A stretch of DNA of 64,000 nt from contig VXYK01000046.1 of NCBI GenBank assembly GCA_009845995.1, positions 28,431 to 92,430 of the forward strand, given 5' to 3'. The notes under the pieces are model-generated. The model was given only the letters and a program-made list of their open reading frames with translations. It did not search any database and had not been told where the DNA came from. The stretch's first letter is position 1, and each line of letters opens with the position of its first letter. Shown here piece by piece: positions 17,199-27,593 of this stretch. The position numbers and the translations under genes are program-made. Source of the stretch: Acidimicrobiaceae bacterium. Its GTDB lineage: Bacteria > Actinomycetota > Acidimicrobiia > Acidimicrobiales > Aldehydirespiratoraceae.

Positions 17199-20100
17199 TC
17201 AGTCGACCATGTCGTAGACGCCGGTGCCGTCGTTGTGGTAGCTGGTGTAGATGTGGTCATAGACAGCGTCGACTTTGCGGTCGAAGAGCTCGGGCCCGTA
17301 GATGTCGGGGAGTTCGTCGTCGAGTGTTCCGCGGACCGCGACTCTGACGGCTGATCGGGTCTGCTGTTTGCGTTTCCAGTCGAGGACGAATTTGTCCTCG
17401 ACATGCTTCAGCAGCTTTCGCGCCGCAACCTTGACTATGCGGGCTTCTGCCCTGGTCAGTTCCGGCTCGGGTCTGGTGAGCAGGTCGTAGATCGCCAACT
17501 CCGCCTCGCTCAAGTCCTCTCGAACGGCTCGTTGTTCTTCATCGGTGAGTTCGTCGTTGATGGACTTGAGCCGTCGTAGGAACTCCTCGAGGTTGTGGGT
17601 TCCGGCGTTGTATTCGTCGATGAGCCGTCGGAGCCGCTCGGCGAGGTCGCCTCGGGTGGGGTTCTCGCGCACGGCGTTGTCGAGGCGTTCTTCGATGTTG
17701 TCTCGGATGGCCTTGGCAGCGGTTCGCTTGCGGCCCTCGAAACCCTCGATGAGCTGTTCGAAGTCGAGTCGGTTCAAGTCGATGAGCGGGTCAGCACCGC
17801 CGGCAGAGCGGATGATGTACTCGTTGCCGGCCACGGAGCGGTCGAGCAGTTCTGATACTGAGTCCATCACTTCGCTGATGTCGGGAGCCTCCGACGTCGA
17901 TTCGATCTTCGATGCGATTGAGCGAATCACCGCCACTCGATGCGTGACCGCCATCGCCTCGGGGTCGGGCAAAAGAGCCTTGAACGTCGAACGCACCAGC
18001 CTGGCCAGAGCGATGTAGCGGCGGCGGGTCTGCTCGTCGACCAGCAGCGCTTCGACCGCGGCTTTCTGCAGCGCAATGAACTCGAAGCCCTGCGCCGATT
18101 CCAAGTCGTGAAGATCGACATCGTGCTCGTCGCAGAACTCGATGATGTCATTGAGCGCGGCATCGAGCGCTGCAATCAGCTCGTCCTTCGGCCGGATCGG
18201 CGAATCCACGTCTGACCCCGGCCCGGTGGGCCCCGACGCATAGATCGCAAGCGCCCGCTCCAGATTCCGAAAGACGCCTACGTAGTCGACGATGAGGCCG
18301 TTGTCCTTTTCGGGGAAGACTCGGTTGGCTCGGGCGATGGTCTGCATCAGCACGTGGTTGCGCATTGGTTTGTCGAGGTACACCGTTGATGTCGAGGGTG
18401 AATCGAAGCCGGTGAGCCACATGGCGCACACGAACACCAGCCGGAACGGGTCGTCAGGGTTCTTGAACTTCGAGTCGAGGTCTTCGTCGACCATTCGCTT
18501 GCGGTGCTTGGCGATGTCGAGGCCTGCTTTTGCCATGTCGGCCACTTCGTTCTGTTCCTGCGACACCACCACCGCCATGTCGGTGCTGCGCATGAACTCG
18601 ATGCGCGACTCCAGGTGCGGGCGTTCCAACTCAGGGGTGCCCGCCAACTCTGACTCCAGTTCCGCCAGGTAGCGGACCCACTCGGCTTCGACCAGATCGA
18701 ACATGCGCACAGCGGTGGCCTTGTCGATGGCCACGTACATGGCCTTGCCGCGGAATCCCCGGTTGACGAAGTGGTGCACGAGGTCGGCCGCCAGTTCCTC
18801 TAGGCGGTTTGGTCGAGTAATCAGCTGGTACTGCTGCCCGAACTTGCGGGCGACGGCTCGCTCCTGGGTGTCGTCGAGTTCGGCCGCCTCGAGTAGATCT
18901 TCAAGTTCCTCGTCGAATTGGTCGTTGGTTAGCTGTAGTTCGGGCGTGCGGTTCTCGTAGTACAGCGGCACGGTCGCGCCGTCGGCTATCGAGTCCCGGA
19001 AGTTGTAGATCGACACGTAGTCGCCGAAGACCCGCCGCGTCTCCTCCTCGCCGACGATCAACGGGGTGCCAGTGAACCCGAGATAGGAGGCGTTGGGCAG
19101 CGCCAAGCGCATGTTCGCAGCCAACGTGTCGTATTGGGTGCGGTGAGCCTCGTCAGTGATGACGATGATGTCGTCACGTTCGGACAGCACCGGCATGGGC
19201 TGACCCTGCTCGGGCGGGATGAACTTGTGGATCAACGTGAACACGTAGCGGTGGTCCTGGCCCAGCAGTTCCCGCAGATGGGCCGAGTCTTTGGCATGCA
19301 CTTGTTGGCCGGCCGTGATTACCCCTGAATCGGCGAATGACTCGTAGAGCTGCTCGTCGAGCTCTTTGCGGTCGGTGACCAGAACGAACGTCCAGTTGCC
19401 GGGTTCCTTGCGGAGCACCTTCTGGGTGAACCACAGCATTGAGAGCGACTTGCCCGAACCCTGCGTGTGCCAGAACACGCCGAGCCGGCCTTCGCGCTGT
19501 TGCAGCTCTCGCAGCGCTTCGAGCGAGTTGTTCACCCCGAGGTGCTGGTGGTTCTTGGCCAGGGCCTTGACCAAACCCCCAGGTTGCTCGGTGTAGGCGA
19601 CGAAGTTCTCGACCAGATCAAGCAGCCGGTAGGGGTCACATGTGCCCCGCAGAGCCGTCTCCAGCGAGACCACACCCTGTTCGCCTTCGGAGTTGATCCG
19701 TTTCCATTCGGCGAAGTGTCCCCACGGGGCGAAGGTGGAGCCGACTCGGGTGTCCGCGCCGTTGGAGAGCACGACGAAGACGTTGAACCAGAACATGTGC
19801 GGCACCGTGTCGCGATAGTCACGCAGGTTGTCGTCGAAAGCGCTGCGGACGTTCTTGTGCGACACCTTGAGTTCGATGAAAACGAGCGGGATGCCGTTGA
19901 CGAACAACACAATGTCGGCCCGCCGCTTGCACATGTCGCCGGCGATCCAGAACCGGGAGACGGCCAGCCAGTCGTTCTCGTCGGCGCGGTTCCAGTCGAT
20001 GAATTGCACGGTGACCGTCCGGCGCTCCCCGTCGGCCTCGGTGGTCTCGACTTTCGCGCCGTCACGGAGAAGGCCGTAGACCTGCCGGTTCGCCCGAACC

Positions 20101-20360
20101 GGGTCCATTGCCGACCGGTCCTTGACCAGCTGTTCAACAGCCTCACCCAGAGTCGAATCAGGGAACCCCGGATTCAGGGAACGCAGCGCGTCACGAAGCC
20201 GATGACCAAGTACCGGTTCCGACTGAGAGTCTCGACCGAGCGTGCCGCCTGCGCCCAGGATTTCGTCGAAGCCAGAAGTAACCGTCCAGCCTAAGTCGGA
20301 CAGCACTCCAAGGGCCGGTTGCTCGACCAGCTCGTCCTCGGTCAGACGCCCCGCGTTCAC
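17199..20360 (-). CDS. hsdR: type I restriction enzyme, R (motor/nuclease) subunit
   Basis: The DNA-translocating and cleaving subunit of a type I restriction-modification complex. The 1053-residue protein has an N-terminal PD-(D/E)xK nuclease (ADIVLFVNGIPLVFIELK, about residues 147-166), then a superfamily 2 helicase motor with Walker A TQGSGKS (about 300) and the DEAH-box ITDEAH (about 402), and a long helical C-terminal region that binds HsdM. The GTG at 20360 overlaps the hsdS stop in a GTGA, which decides this start over an upstream ATG at 20378. All key motifs are intact. Confidence 0.95.
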   Translation of the reverse strand: MNAGRLTEDELVEQPALGVLSDLGWTVTSGFDEILGAGGTLGRDSQSEPVLGHRLRDALRSLNPGFPDSTLGEAVEQLVKDRSAMDPVRANRQVYGLLRDGAKVETTEADGERRTVTVQFIDWNRADENDWLAVSRFWIAGDMCKRRADIVLFVNGIPLVFIELKVSHKNVRSAFDDNLRDYRDTVPHMFWFNVFVVLSNGADTRVGSTFAPWGHFAEWKRINSEGEQGVVSLETALRGTCDPYRLLDLVENFVAYTEQPGGLVKALAKNHQHLGVNNSLEALRELQQREGRLGVFWHTQGSGKSLSMLWFTQKVLRKEPGNWTFVLVTDRKELDEQLYESFADSGVITAGQQVHAKDSAHLRELLGQDHRYVFTLIHKFIPPEQGQPMPVLSERDDIIVITDEAHRTQYDTLAANMRLALPNASYLGFTGTPLIVGEEETRRVFGDYVSIYNFRDSIADGATVPLYYENRTPELQLTNDQFDEELEDLLEAAELDDTQERAVARKFGQQYQLITRPNRLEELAADLVHHFVNRGFRGKAMYVAIDKATAVRMFDLVEAEWVRYLAELESELAGTPELERPHLESRIEFMRSTDMAVVVSQEQNEVADMAKAGLDIAKHRKRMVDEDLDSKFKNPDDPFRLVFVCAMWLTGFDSPSTSTVYLDKPMRNHVLMQTIARANRVFPEKDNGLIVDYVGVFRNLERALAIYASGPTGPGSDVDSPIRPKDELIAALDAALNDIIEFCDEHDVDLHDLESAQGFEFIALQKAAVEALLVDEQTRRRYIALARLVRSTFKALLPDPEAMAVTHRVAVIRSIASKIESTSEAPDISEVMDSVSELLDRSVAGNEYIIRSAGGADPLIDLNRLDFEQLIEGFEGRKRTAAKAIRDNIEERLDNAVRENPTRGDLAERLRRLIDEYNAGTHNLEEFLRRLKSINDELTDEEQRAVREDLSEAELAIYDLLTRPEPELTRAEARIVKVAARKLLKHVEDKFVLDWKRKQQTRSAVRVAVRGTLDDELPDIYGPELFDRKVDAVYDHIYTSYHNDGTGVYDMVD

Positions 20361-21624
20361 ACCCCCGCGGCCTCCCACCCGAAATCAAGTTCCGACACGT
20401 CCAGTTCCCCCGAGACCAACCGCGGAAGCAGCAGATCCCTCGCTTCTCGCAAAGCCCGAATCTGCTTCGACAAATTCAGTTGCAGATCAAGCATTGGCCT
20501 AGCCACACACTCAAACTCGTCCCGAAGCTCTATGGGCGGCAGAGCGAGCTTGACCTCACCGAGGGCTGAGCGTTTGATGTGTTTCATGGTTGTCCCCTGT
20601 GCCCTTGCTCGGAACTCATCCATCCGCCCACTCAACGAATGGAAAACGAACAGAGGTGTAACCTCATAAGGCCGGACATCAAACAGATGCTGGTTCAACA
20701 ACGCTGGTCCGGAAGCCCATACGTACGCTTTGAGATCGGCCGACCAACTGAAGAGGACTGCTCCATCGTCGACGAAGTACTTCTTTTGGATATCGGAACC
20801 GTGGTACCGAGGAGTGTCAGCAGTGACGCCGTTCTTGAGTTCCTTGATCTTGACGATTGGCAAACCCTCGTCGAGCCAGTGATCGGGCTTGAACGCGAAG
20901 CCATTGACAAACTCGGCGAGGTCGGAGAACGAAACTGTATTCCACCCCTCGGGGATTGGGCCGAGGTCTGAGTCGACCAGCTTGACATCCTCATGCCCCG
21001 GGAACCGGAAGTGCACAAACCACTCCCGATACAACAACCGAGCCATCTCCTCCAAAATCTCAATCCGCCGCCGATTGTTCTCAATCAGATCATCGAGAAC
21101 AGTCAGGACATCTGCAACAGATCGTTGCCTATTCAGGTCAGGTAATTCGACATCGAAGTTGCGAAATACCTCGAGATTAATGTGAGGTACGCCAGATGAT
21201 GAAGCTCGGTCGATGAGTCGCTTTACCGTCCCTGGGGACCTGAGATAGTAATAGAGGAAACGCGGATCGGCCTTCGCTGGATCTACCGTGAGCTTCATCT
21301 GGCTTTGGGATACAACAAAACGTTCGAAGACCGAGTTCGTGGGTATGAAGCCAACTTGGCCGAGTGTGTCTCTCTGAGTAACGACGATGTCTCCTGGATG
21401 AGCAAGGTTACCGAGCAGATCCTTCTCGACCTTCTCGGCCGAGACGAAGACGAGATCTGTCAAGTCGATTCGCTTCTCGAACGGGAGATTCGATCCCCGA
21501 AGAACCGGTACTCCTTCCGTGGTGTAGTCTTTTCGACCAAGTTTGCTACCGAACGGTCCTCCCACGACGGCGTATTGTCGGTCGACAGCGATTTCGGAGA
21601 TCTTCAACACTCGTGTCGATACAG

Positions 21625-21628
<4 letters not shown>
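20357..21628 (-). CDS. hsdS: type I restriction-modification specificity subunit
   Basis: A 423-residue DNA-recognition subunit with two target-recognition domains (about 1-190 and 215-400), each followed by a conserved helical spacer ([41 protein letters not shown] in the middle, [42 protein letters not shown] at the end, quoted here only to mark boundaries by their ends RQRSV and VSGEL). The [12 protein letters not shown] segment is typical of one common HsdS subclass. The ATG overlaps the hsdM stop (ATGA at 21625-21628). The recognition sequence cannot be deduced. Confidence 0.93.
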
Positions 21629-23157
<1,529 letters not shown>

Positions 23158-23160
<3 letters not shown>

Positions 23161-23202
23161 GCTGCCCCTTCCTCTCAGTCACCTCATTCTGCCCGCCCAG
23201 CA
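23158..23202 (-). repeat. direct repeat 1a: hsdM start codon and 5' untranslated region
   Basis: These 45 bases, from the hsdM GTG upstream, are identical to 23862-23906 in front of the hicB-like gene. They include the GGAAGGGG ribosome-binding site. Similarity continues into the coding side for about 65 bases at roughly 80 percent identity (to about 23093) and stops abruptly on the upstream side. Confidence 0.9.
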
Positions 23203-23295
23203 ACCCCGGTTCACAACGCAGCCCAGTTAAGCCGGTGCCAGCTCCTTCCCGGTCACCGCGATGGCGGGGGTCAGTCATCGGAACCTGTTCGAGGT

Positions 23296-23511
23296 CTAGC
23301 GGTTCAGCCAATCGTCTCGTGTGTATCCGGCTTGCTTGAGCAGCCGCAGCAGAAAGGGTCCTGTGATCTCGCTGTCGCTGGGGATTACCTGTCTGTGGGA
23401 CTCTCTGACCATGTACTCGTGATTTCCGCCGGGCAGAGGTCCGAGCCAGCCTCGTTGTGTCAAGAACTTGATGAGTTCACGGCGGGTGGTTGGAGAGACC
23501 CGCTTGCTCAT
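23296..23511 (-). CDS. hicA: HicA-like mRNA interferase toxin
   Basis: A 71-residue protein starting at ATG 23511 (MSKRVSPTTRRELIKFLTQRG). It has the small dsRBD-like HicA fold pattern: an N-terminal helix with a hydrophobic face, then GGNHEYMVRESHRQVIP, where H31 occupies the place of the catalytic His in the family's G-S-H-H element, and a C-terminal helix LLKQAGYTRDDWLNR. HicA toxins cleave mRNA. It overlaps the upstream hicB-like gene in an ATGA, so here the antitoxin precedes the toxin. The long upstream frame to 23748 is a shadow of the antitoxin gene. Confidence 0.75.
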   Translation of the reverse strand: MSKRVSPTTRRELIKFLTQRGWLGPLPGGNHEYMVRESHRQVIPSDSEITGPFLLRLLKQAGYTRDDWLNR

Positions 23512-23864
23512 ACAGGGGCAGCGACGATGCCGTTGTGAAATGAGGGGATGGGATGTCCGAGTTGCCGGCCGAGCTCGACCCAACCGGCGAGCACCTGCCT
23601 GAGCTTGCTGCGGGCTTCGTCGGGTGTGGCACCAAAGGCAGATGCACCCTTGCACTCGGGGTTCTCGGCCCACCACCCTACGAGGACTCCATCGTCGCCG
23701 CGGACTTCCTCGGTGGACGCCCCCGCAAGCGCAGCATCCAACCAACACTCAAGTGGAAGCTGAGCCGCAGGTTGACCCATGCCCGCACTATAACCCGAGT
23801 TCGCCCGAAGCTGGTCCTCCACCTCCCACAGCTTGCCATGAAGCTCACCAAGATCTGTCCCCAC
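23508..23864 (-). CDS. hicB: HicB-like antitoxin fused to an HsdM-derived N terminus
   Basis: The 118-residue frame starts at GTG 23864. Residues 1-25 (DLGELHGKLWEVEDQLRANS region) are a diverged copy of the HsdM N terminus. The rest is a partial HicB-type domain: GVLVGWWAENPECKGASAFGATPDEARSKL, given by its ends GVLVG and ARSKL, then GWVELGRQLGHPIPS. HicB proteins bind HicA and repress their own operon. The start could alternatively be the ATG at 23780 (MGQPAAQLPL), but the copied ribosome-binding site and GTG make the fused product likely. No separate DNA-binding domain is visible. It overlaps hicA by four bases. Confidence 0.72.
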   Translation of the reverse strand: MGTDLGELHGKLWEVEDQLRANSGYSAGMGQPAAQLPLECWLDAALAGASTEEVRGDDGVLVGWWAENPECKGASAFGATPDEARSKLRQVLAGWVELGRQLGHPIPSFHNGIVAAPV

Positions 23865-23906
23865 GCTGCCCCTTCCTCTCAGTCACCTCATTCTGCCCGC
23901 CCAGCA
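23862..23906 (-). repeat. direct repeat 1b: copied hsdM 5' untranslated region before hicB
   Basis: This is the second copy of the 45-base element at 23158-23202, in the same orientation, including the start codon and the GGAAGGGG site. The coding extension (23796-23861) differs from hsdM at about a dozen positions, several of them synonymous, whereas the untranslated part is identical. The roughly 590 bases between the copies carry only the hicB-specific part and hicA. Confidence 0.9.
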
Positions 23907-23979
23907 GCCCAGTTCAGCCCGGTTCAGTCGATTGCATCTCTACTGCCGCCAACACCACCCGTGCAGCCAGGCGGAAGAC

Positions 23980-24297
23980 GTGCTGCGTAGCCCCCGCCGT
24001 TATCGATTCCCTGAATTTGAGCTTGCTCGCAGTATTCTTGCCCAGTGGGACAACAGCAACGGAATCTCCAAGAGCCAGTTGGAGCGCCAGACTTGGGGGG
24101 ACGGGTCTCCTCATAGTCCGAGGTTCGATCGGTACATCCGGGGAACGCTTGGTGTGGAGACATCCCGGCGCTCACTGCAGACCGACCGCATCACCGACCT
24201 CGAGAAACAGATCGAAGCGTTGATGACCGCTGCGACTCAAACGTTCCGGGGTGTGTTCGCGCCGGTGAATTCGATAAAGGTCTTCCCCGGACTGTAG
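23980..24297 (+). CDS. small hypothetical protein between RM and antitoxin genes
   Basis: The frame from GTG 23980 (or TTG 23932) to TAG 24297 gives 105 residues with protein-like composition: a helical segment YRFPEFELARSILAQWDNS, a segment ISKSQLERQTWGDGSPHS, a basic RFDRYIRGTLGVETSRRS, and an amphipathic helix DRITDLEKQIEALMTA. The pattern (SKSxLER, then RFDRYIR) suggests a small winged-helix-like nucleic-acid-binding protein, but I do not recognise the family. It is divergent from the hicB-like gene. A GGAAG lies close to the GTG. That it is a real gene is an inference from composition. Confidence 0.45.
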   Translation: MLRSPRRYRFPEFELARSILAQWDNSNGISKSQLERQTWGDGSPHSPRFDRYIRGTLGVETSRRSLQTDRITDLEKQIEALMTAATQTFRGVFAPVNSIKVFPGL

Positions 24298-24326
24298 GAC
24301 ACAGCTAGGGAAGCTTCCCCAATCTG

Positions 24327-24971
24327 TCACTGAGCCAATCGGGCTGTTGCCCGATGCGCCGATTCGATCAGTCGCCGATGGTCAGGCCGCGACTCGATCC
24401 ACTCTGACGGAGTCGCACCGCCGAGGTCCTCGTCTTGGGCCGTTGTCGCCCAAGAAGCCACAAGTACGGGATCGACGTCACCGAGATGCTCTCGAAAAGC
24501 GGCGATCAAATCGGCAGTGACAGGTCGCACGCAGCGTTCTCGGGTATCGAACTGCCACACCGGGAACCATGTCGTTGCTCGACCCCGCAGCCCCAGCAAG
24601 GATCCGCTTCGTTGACGCTTCGCGAGCGCCTGACGAGTAACGCCCAGCATCCGTGCTACCTCTGAGGTGTCGAGACGGTCTCCAACAATACGCGACCACG
24701 CCACCGCTGCGGCAATCTGTTCCCCAGCACTGTGCCCCAGTTCATTCGCCTCCTGTTCGGTCAACTCCGCGATTTGCTCCTGACACTGCTCCAGCTCAGC
24801 GACAACTCCTTCGACAACAGCGGCAGCCATCACGGAGAACTCCCCGCGGCTCGCACGCGACTCAGACTCCAACCGGCCCGAATCCCCACGGTGCCGAACG
24901 GCACCACTAGGGCCGTGAAACACCCATTGGCGACCGACACGTTCAGCGGACTTATCCGCATCTGTTCTCAT
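24327..24971 (-). CDS. orphan Xre/MbcA/ParS-type antitoxin-like regulator
   Basis: A 214-residue protein when read from ATG 24971. The central region (about 120-150) is a helix-turn-helix, DTSEVARMLGVTRQALAKRQRSG, and the C-terminal part resembles the toxin-binding region of antitoxins that pair with RES toxins (FREHLGDVDPVLVASW and an acidic/aromatic tail). No RES gene is adjacent, so it is an orphan here. The start at 24971 is preceded by a good -35/-10 with only six bases to the ATG, as in a leaderless mRNA; an alternative ATG at 24830 with GGGGAG would give 167 residues. The HTH resembles that of the antitoxin at 62707-63468. Confidence 0.6.
   Translation of the reverse strand: MRTDADKSAERVGRQWVFHGPSGAVRHRGDSGRLESESRASRGEFSVMAAAVVEGVVAELEQCQEQIAELTEQEANELGHSAGEQIAAAVAWSRIVGDRLDTSEVARMLGVTRQALAKRQRSGSLLGLRGRATTWFPVWQFDTRERCVRPVTADLIAAFREHLGDVDPVLVASWATTAQDEDLGGATPSEWIESRPDHRRLIESAHRATARLAQ
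24890..24905. repeat. perfect 7-2-7 inverted repeat
   Basis: GGTGCCG and CGGCACC flank AA. If the antitoxin starts at 24830 this lies about 60 bases upstream and could be its operator; if it starts at 24971 it lies inside the coding region. Confidence 0.4.
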
Positions 24972-24977
24972 TGGGTG

Positions 24978-25006
24978 AGCATAGGCACTGTACGTCAACC
25001 CGTCAA
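24978..25006 (-). promoter_or_regulatory. leaderless-type promoter of the orphan antitoxin gene
   Basis: On the minus strand TTGACG (25006-25001) and TATGCT (24983-24978) are separated by exactly 17 bases. Six bases later comes the ATG at 24971, so transcription should begin at or near the start codon. Confidence 0.6.
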
Positions 25007-25034
25007 CCCCACCGGGCATTGCCTCAATTAGCGA

Positions 25035-25415
25035 TCAGCTGACACCTGATTCCTCGCTATAGGAGGGGTTGGCAACCGCGAGCTTGTCGAGCGTGGTTTG
25101 CCAAAGTGCTTCTGCGAGTTCACCTTGGCGGTCGTCGAACGCGCCGTTGCGGATCGCCTCGGCCAACTGCGACTCGCTGTCGGCGCCGAGCGACGCGAGT
25201 CTCGCGGTGTGAGCAGCGCGGTCGGTGGCGCCCGAACGCATTTCTCTGGCCACGATGCTGAGAGCGTTGGCGGCTATCCGCAACAACCACTTGTCGCGGC
25301 CTTCGGCTCGCGGACCCAGATCGTCGGCCAGATATGCGCGCACAACCTCGAGCAGTTCCTCCGCATCGGGCAGATCGTGAGGCCAGTTCCTCGCAAGTTC
25401 TTGGTCGGTGCTCAT
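25035..25415 (-). CDS. DUF6285-type protein
   Basis: A 126-residue, mostly helical soluble protein. It has the pattern LLEVVRAYLADDLGP near the N terminus and DKWLLRIAANALSIVARE, which I associate with the DUF6285 family. Members are usually encoded directly after an aminoglycoside-phosphotransferase-like gene, as here, where its ATG overlaps the stop of that gene in an ATGA (25412-25415). The biochemical role is unknown; an accessory subunit or partner of the phosphotransferase is the natural guess from the conserved pairing. Confidence 0.7.
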   Translation of the reverse strand: MSTDQELARNWPHDLPDAEELLEVVRAYLADDLGPRAEGRDKWLLRIAANALSIVAREMRSGATDRAAHTARLASLGADSESQLAEAIRNGAFDDRQGELAEALWQTTLDKLAVANPSYSEESGVS

Positions 25416-26404
25416 GCCAATGCCTTGCCAAGTACTTCCGGCCTCAACAGGAGCATCACGTCGTATTCAGTCTCCACGACTCGACGCCCGATCACAGCCT
25501 GCTCCATGGAGCTGCTACGACCCTGACGATGATCGGCAACCATCGCCATGGTCACCACCCCCCAGCGAAGGCAGGCCAGCATCTCCCACCAACGCAGCTC
25601 TTCGAGGGTGACGGCTGCGCCTCCGTTCGCCCGATACGCGTCGAGCAGTTCGCTTCTCGTGCCGACTCCTCCAACCTCTCCGACTTCGCCGAACCGCCAG
25701 GCTCGCGCTACGAGCCAACCCAGATCGAAGGCGGGATTGCCTATGTATGCAAGTTCCCAGTCCAGGACCGCCGCGACTCCCCCGCTATCGACCAAAATGT
25801 TGCCCATCCTAAAATCGCCGTGAACGACACACGGCTGCCTGGTCTGCGGGCGACACTGGTCGAGCCAACGAAAAGCCAGATCGAAGACCGGGTGCGGGTC
25901 GTCAAAAGCCTCGTACAGCATCCGTTGCACCGCCAGCGGGTCGTCGATGGCCGTGATCTGATCACCGGAGTCCATCTCCAGGCGATGTATAGCCGCCAAC
26001 TCCCGCCCAAAATCAGCGACCAAACCTCGGCGGGCCCCCGCGAAGGAATCGTCACGCAGAATCTTGCGCGGAATCGACTCTCCTTGGATTCGTCGACTGA
26101 CCATGAACGGCGCACCGATCGAGTTCTCGCCACTGGTGTCCGACGCCACTATTTGCGGCACCCTCACACCCCCTGCAAGGGCACAACGAAGCAACTCTGG
26201 CTCGTCAAGTCCCCCTCGGAGCTGCGAGGCCGCAGACCGGTGGCGCTGCAGGATCAACTCGTGAGATTCGTCTGAGGCAACCGCATCGAACGACCACGTT
26301 TCACGGCTGGCACCTGCGGACAAGCGCTTCAGGCCTTGGATCTTGACGTCGCCGAGTGCACCTTGGAGCGAGACGGCAAGTGCGTTCGCCAACTCAGCGC
26401 TCAT
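25412..26404 (-). CDS. aminoglycoside/choline-kinase-like phosphotransferase
   Basis: A 330-residue APH-superfamily phosphotransferase starting at ATG 26404 (MSAELANALAVSLQ). The motifs are GASRETWSFD (nucleotide loop), LILQRHR (ATP-contacting basic residue), the catalytic CVVHGDFRMGNILV with Asp and Asn of the Brenner motif, and VLDWELAYIGNPAFDLGW for metal binding. The frame extends upstream to 26545 but that would overlap the preceding gene by over 50 bases and encodes low-complexity residues. It is paired with the DUF6285 gene. Such pairs accompany acyl-CoA or lipid catabolism genes in actinobacteria; the substrate is unknown. Confidence 0.82.
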   Translation of the reverse strand: MSAELANALAVSLQGALGDVKIQGLKRLSAGASRETWSFDAVASDESHELILQRHRSAASQLRGGLDEPELLRCALAGGVRVPQIVASDTSGENSIGAPFMVSRRIQGESIPRKILRDDSFAGARRGLVADFGRELAAIHRLEMDSGDQITAIDDPLAVQRMLYEAFDDPHPVFDLAFRWLDQCRPQTRQPCVVHGDFRMGNILVDSGGVAAVLDWELAYIGNPAFDLGWLVARAWRFGEVGEVGGVGTRSELLDAYRANGGAAVTLEELRWWEMLACLRWGVVTMAMVADHRQGRSSSMEQAVIGRRVVETEYDVMLLLRPEVLGKALA

Positions 26405-26492
26405 CAGCGCCTGATGCCTCTCATAAGAACGTGCGCGGGTTGGGCAGGACGTTGCGCCGATACCGGTTGTTTCCCGCTCTTGTTCGCTGCGC

Positions 26493-27593
26493 TCACGGGC
26501 CGCTCGGGCCACGGCCTCGTTGCGCGGCAGCGATATTGAGGTCAATCCGCTCGGCCTCTAGTCTCATGTCGGTGCCGATGGGGCGGCCATCGACGATCTG
26601 ATCGAGGTACTCGCTCATCCCCATCCCGACGCGGCCGTTGCACTCATAGCGGGTCATCGCCTCGGTGATGCGGGTGTGCAGTTGTTGCCCGTCGTCGGTG
26701 GTGCGACGGTTGCGCAGAGGAATCATCGATAGCACCCGGCCGGTTATCTCATACTCGTTGTCGTCCGTGGCGGCCCAGGCGCGCATCGCAGTCTGGTAGT
26801 GCTCGGAGTCCCACTCGGATTCGATCCTGCAGTCTCGGATCAGCGAGTACTCGCCGTCTGTGAGCACCATCCCGCTGCCGGCAGGGGTGCCGTCGCGGTC
26901 GACGATCGACAGCATCATGGCGAAGTCGGGGCCGAAGATCATCGGCAACCAGCGATACCAGCGCAGCGCTTGCCAATAGCGGGGACCCCATGACTTGTCT
27001 CGCAATCCCAAGCCGTCGAGTGCGATCGTCTCGGTGCCGACCTGGATCGTTCCGACAACCGCGGTGTGCTGTTCGTAGTGCGCCTTGGCAAAGCTCTTGG
27101 TGGAGTCGGTCTTGAGCGGACTGCCGTCTTCGTATTGGGGCATCCCCCCATACATCGGCGATACCCCGGTCACATCAAGATGCACTGAGCAGTCAACGAA
27201 GGGATTGTCGCGAAACGCCACACGAGGGTTCGCCATCTGGCGGGGTTCGTCGAGCAGACACACCTTGCCGTCGTAATCGACGGTCAAATGCTCAAACGGT
27301 GTTTCAACCTTGATCTCGAGCCCGCCGGCGCGCATCTCGTCGTTGTTGGAGATTTCAGGCCGTCCGTACATGAAGCCGACCCGGCCGTCGGGCAGATAGA
27401 TGCACACCGTCATCTCGGCGTACCCCTCGTTGACGCGGTTGCCGATCCTGAACCATGCGCCCAGTTCTCTCTTGAGGTCGAAGCCGTTGAGATACATCGA
27501 CTCGTTGTAGTTCGAAACCGGATCAGGTTCGTGGGTGTATTCGTCTTCAGGTTCTAGGACGGTGACGATTTTGGGGTCTGGCATCTGAGTCAA
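26493..27593 (-). CDS. DUF7064-like (CrtC/lipocalin-like) protein
   Basis: A 366-residue soluble protein with many beta strands and the segments FRIGNRVNEGYAEMTVCIYLP and GLGLRDKSWGPRYW. The latter, GxGxRDhSWGxR, is the hallmark of the hydroxyneurosporene-synthase-like double lipocalin proteins now classed under DUF7064/7065. Related CrtC enzymes hydrate carotenoids; actinobacterial relatives near CoA ligases and phosphotransferases are uncharacterised. Its ATG overlaps the stop of the cupin gene (27590-27593). A role on a hydrophobic substrate is plausible from the fold, not shown. Confidence 0.68.
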   Translation of the reverse strand: MTQMPDPKIVTVLEPEDEYTHEPDPVSNYNESMYLNGFDLKRELGAWFRIGNRVNEGYAEMTVCIYLPDGRVGFMYGRPEISNNDEMRAGGLEIKVETPFEHLTVDYDGKVCLLDEPRQMANPRVAFRDNPFVDCSVHLDVTGVSPMYGGMPQYEDGSPLKTDSTKSFAKAHYEQHTAVVGTIQVGTETIALDGLGLRDKSWGPRYWQALRWYRWLPMIFGPDFAMMLSIVDRDGTPAGSGMVLTDGEYSLIRDCRIESEWDSEHYQTAMRAWAATDDNEYEITGRVLSMIPLRNRRTTDDGQQLHTRITEAMTRYECNGRVGMGMSEYLDQIVDGRPIGTDMRLEAERIDLNIAAAQRGRGPSGP

